From the NCBI GenBank assembly GCA_023078685.1, contig JALGAS010000002.1, positions 5,642,001 to 5,706,000 on the forward strand: 64,000 nucleotides of DNA, written 5' to 3'. Source of the stretch: Neopestalotiopsis rosae (Eukaryota; Ascomycota; Sordariomycetes; Amphisphaeriales; Sporocadaceae). Each line of letters opens with the position of its first letter. The first letter of the stretch is position 1. Shown here one piece after another: positions 61,542 through 64,000 of the stretch. A program made the translations under genes and the position numbers. The notes beneath the pieces are model-generated. The model saw only the letters and a list, made by a program, of their open reading frames with translations. It did not search any database and was not told the origin of the DNA.

Positions 61542-61957
61542 ATGGCTCCCGGCCAGAAACTATACCCTCGAGCAACAGTCAAGAAGATTGTCAAGGCACA
61601 ATCGAAGTGCAACGTTAGCAAAAATGTCGATGTCATGGTGCGAGGCCTATCCCACTCCCGACCGCGCTCGCAGACGCGTTGCTCACACCATCAATAACAG
61701 ATCTTTCTCGACTACGTCCTCTTCATGCAGACGTGAGATGACCCTTGATACGCAATTTTGACACTCTGAATGTCTATCTAATCTCTCCGACAGGCTCGTA
61801 AAAGAGGCTGCTATTGACTCCAAGCAAGCAGGCGAGCGCGGCATCAGCGCAAAGAGCGTAAAGAAGGTGACGGCTGTATGTGACCCAAACCTACCATTTC
61901 TCACCACAATTGTTGACATCGGATCTTTAGGATACGCTGTCCAAGTTCAAGGGTTGA
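61542..61957 (+). CDS. CENP-W-like histone-fold kinetochore protein
   Basis: Four small exons, 61542-61637, 61701-61732, 61794-61875 and 61931-61957, join in frame to 78 residues. The product starts MAPGQKLYPRATVKKIVKAQ and continues as one histone fold: the first helix, a long central helix around IFLDYVLFMQTLVKEAAIDS, and a last helix with GERGISAKSVKKVT. Size and pattern fit CENP-W (Wip1 in budding yeast), which pairs with CENP-T at the inner kinetochore and binds DNA. Other small histone-fold proteins of the NF-Y/archaeal histone class cannot be excluded, since the partner is not in this window. The exon of 32 bases and the small size make this gene easy to miss automatically. Confidence 0.85.
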
Positions 61958-62048
61958 AAATCTGGCAGTGACTACAGTTTCTAGTCTGCCATGTGAGCAG
62001 GCTCTGGTTTGTCGTGTCCACACACATCTGGAGACATACACGCAGCTC

Positions 62049-62486
62049 TCAAGTCGTACGCGATATGTAAGGCATGGAAGATAGCCTCGCGAGGAAACGC
62101 CTTGCAAATGCCTCCCGGACGATTGTTCTTGAAGTTGCTTCATCGCGCAACGGATCTCCGGGCGAGTTGAGAGATCTGGAAAGGATCCGATCTTGAAGGA
62201 TCGGCCTCGCCAGACCAGCATCAGAACATACTCGAGGACGCGTCAAACTTAAAGCTGTCGCGTTGGGTGGATCCTCCCTCAGCCTAGACGGCTTGGTCGA
62301 ACATCGTCGTCCCGAGTGAGAGTACGAGCAGGTGGCAATAGCCATTCATATAGTGTCCACATGATACCGAGTGCACTGGTAGACGAGTAATGCGACAGAT
62401 ACACTCGACAGCAAGGCTGTGATTTGGCTATAAGCATATGTAATAAGATATCCAAAACCAGCCACCATCCAATACAGCCAGTCCAT
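62049..62486 (-). CDS. Proposed small single-pass membrane protein, unknown function
   Basis: I do not recognise this gene. Two exons, 62486-62368 and 62283-62049, join in frame to 117 residues through an 84-base intron with donor GTATCA and acceptor TAG. Without splicing the frame meets a TGA soon after the donor. The N-terminus MDWLYWMVAGFGYLITYAYS continues as a hydrophobic segment to about residue 36, fitting one or two short membrane helices. The C-terminal 78 residues are hydrophilic and Arg-rich (RLREDPPNATALSL and, later, REAFARRFLARLSS). It is convergent with the CENP-W-like gene, with only 91 bases between stop codons. The model rests on frame and splice-site logic only. Confidence 0.45.
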
Positions 62487-63113
62487 CGTGTCAACCGTTT
62501 GTTTAATTTAATCTAATGCCAAGACCGCCTGCTTCCCCAGAATTCTTTACAGTTCCTTGCGCAGGGGAGCTTAGCAAGGTTAGCTTCCAATTCTGCAGGG
62601 ATTATCAAAAACCCGACCTTGAGCACACGACTATCTGGGAGGAGCCAGGGAGCTTGGGGTTCCTAGTGGGCCAAGCAGCACAGCTAAGGTCCAGTACCAG
62701 TGGCCTACCTTGACCTATGCAATGACCTAAAGTGACCTGACCTCGAATTTTGGACCCTGCCGTCACATCGATCAACACTCGATTCTCGCAACTCCCGACT
62801 TGAATTACACGCTCCAACCTATCTGCACCTGCTGAACCTCAGCTTTGTAATCTACAACCTCCAATCTAAAGACATTCGGTATTTGTTATTTCCATACTCT
62901 TTCAGTACCAAACAGAAACAGAACCTCTGTTTCTGCAATTCTGAACCGCAGTCAATCATCTGCAGCTGCTCGTTCAAACTCGCAGCAAATAGAAAGTAAA
63001 CACGAGTTTCTTGCCCAACACCTCGTCTTGTCTTTGCCATTGTTGCTAACACTTCTCAAAGTCTTGTCCTACCAGACCTTCCACACGCGAACCTAGTCAT
63101 CACAATCGCCGCC
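62487..63113. promoter_or_regulatory. Divergent promoter region with clustered TGACCT sites
   Basis: This 627-base stretch precedes the coiled-coil protein gene and the proposed small membrane-protein gene. Four TGACCT hexamers lie within 33 bases at 62711, 62723, 62733 and 62738 (the last two overlap by one base), about 370-400 bases before the 63114 start codon. The 200 bases before the ATG are CA- and pyrimidine-rich leader-like sequence. Confidence 0.4.
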
Positions 63114-64000
63114 ATGCCTCTCGCTGCTGTCCAGAACCCTCCGGCGCAGACAGAGTCCAAGTCTGCAAAGAAGAAGAAGTCCAAGGCTGAGCAGCAGCGT
63201 ACCGACTCTCCTGCCCCTACAACTTCTCCTGCTCCCGAGAAGGCTGCTTCGGTCTCTGGTGACGATGTTTCCGAGAGTCCCTACGTCAAGGAGCTCCAGA
63301 AGTAAGCTTCTTTAGTGACTGCCTGTCCTCTTGTTTTGTAACACCTTATTCACACTCTTCGCACAGGAACATCCGTAACGTTGCCAAGAAGATAGTAAGT
63401 TGCTCTCGTTCCATCATCTTCCTTGGCTGTAATTTGTAATGGGCATTAACCTTTACCTCAGAGCAATGTCAGCAAGACCGCCGACTTGGTTAGCCAGCAC
63501 AAGGGCAAAACTCTTGAGGAGCTTGTTGCTGCCAAGATCATCAACCCCGACCAGAAGAGCCAGATCAACAAGAAGCCCCAACTCGAGTCCCAGCTCTCTC
63601 AGCTCGAGGAGCAACTTGCCCAGTACAAGAAGGTGGACGAGGAGTACCGATCTCGTGGTGCCGCTGACAAGGCCAAGCTCGAGAAGGAGCTTACTGAGAG
63701 GTTGGAGAAGGAGAAGGCTGACGCTTTGGTTGCTGTCACTGCCAAGGCCGCCGCCGATATTCAAAAGGTCCAGCATGATGGCCTACTCGTCCTCTCGCAG
63801 TTTCTGCGACTGGCAGCTGCCCGACGATCGGAGGATGCCGACGCGGGCCTGGACGAGAACATGGCCTTGGAGGGCGTCCTTCTGAATGTCTACTCTGGTG
63901 ACGAGAACGCTGTTTCTACCATGCTTAAGCTCATTGAGGGCTCGGAAGAGAAGACCAGAAGCGTCAGTGGTGATGAGCTTCAGACCACTTGTAAGTTTAC
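63114..64000 (+). CDS. Conserved fungal coiled-coil protein (partial, YAG7-like), 5' part
   Basis: The gene runs off the right edge. Exons visible are 63114-63301, 63367-63394 and 63462-63990; at 63991 a GTAAGT donor begins the next intron, so 248 residues and one extra base are present. The N-terminus MPLAAVQNPPAQTESKSAKK has a Lys-rich stretch and a Ser/Pro-rich linker, then SESPYVKELQKNIRNVAKKI and a long coiled coil (residues about 105-165, LESQLSQLEEQLAQYKKVDE). The rest is helical (LLVLSQFLRLAAARRSEDAD). I recognise it as a widespread fungal protein resembling yeast Yag7, whose role is poorly defined. Strong C-ending codon use suggests high expression. Confidence 0.8.

Overview
The window is nuclear DNA of a filamentous ascomycete, most likely a sordariomycete and perhaps hypocrealean. 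Protein-coding genes are split by introns of mostly 45-85 bases with GT(A/G)xGT donors and CTAAC/CTGAC-like branch points. The products are the usual fungal housekeeping set, and intergenic spaces are long and rich in homopolymer and short tandem repeats. No tRNA, rRNA, CRISPR array or intact transposon was recognised by eye. All gene models below were assembled by hand from splice sites and checked for reading-frame continuity.

Layout. 1-4453: no recognisable gene; it holds a 37-base G run. 4454-5590 (+): a GRE2-type NAD(P)-dependent carbonyl reductase. 5941-8010 (-): a four-exon single-pass membrane protein with an eight-cysteine N-terminal domain and a proline-rich tail. 11807-15269 (+): UFD2, the U-box E4 ubiquitin ligase, followed by an 18-bp minisatellite. 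16388-18944 (-): the mitochondrial i-AAA protease YME1. 19920-23612 (-): an SPX-ankyrin-GDPD glycerophosphodiesterase of GDE1 type. 25878-28292 (-): a mitochondrial PPR-like protein. It is head-to-head with a CXXC zinc protein (DUF866/CZIB) at 28628-29332 (+). 29664-30101 (+): spliceosomal SmF. 30654-33149 (-): the arginine methyltransferase PRMT5. 34022-34626 (+): prefoldin subunit 4. 35550-37498 (+): a secreted, probably GPI-anchored APP1/DUF2183 protein with a 36-bp in-frame duplication. 37499-50546: a 13-kb gene-poor stretch containing one small conserved cysteine protein (42734-43143, -). 50547-53028 (-): the DEAH helicase Prp43. 54110-59108 (-): a KDM4/KdmA histone demethylase. 61542-61957 (+): a tiny four-exon CENP-W-like histone-fold protein. 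62049-62486 (-): a newly proposed two-exon small membrane protein. 63114-64000 (+): the 5' part of a coiled-coil protein that runs off the window.

The genes do not form a metabolic cluster. Several share themes: protein quality control (UFD2, YME1, prefoldin), snRNP and splicing biology (SmF, PRMT5, Prp43), and chromatin and centromere (KDM4, CENP-W). PRMT5 lies next to SmF, and in other organisms it methylates Sm proteins. The most unusual local observations are: the APP1-like exon duplication; a YME1 intron that falls exactly before the third zinc-ligand codon; a start-stop uORF 12 nt ahead of the KDM4 start; a GC-AG intron in the CZIB gene; the minisatellite behind UFD2; and the isolated cysteine-rich gene in the desert.
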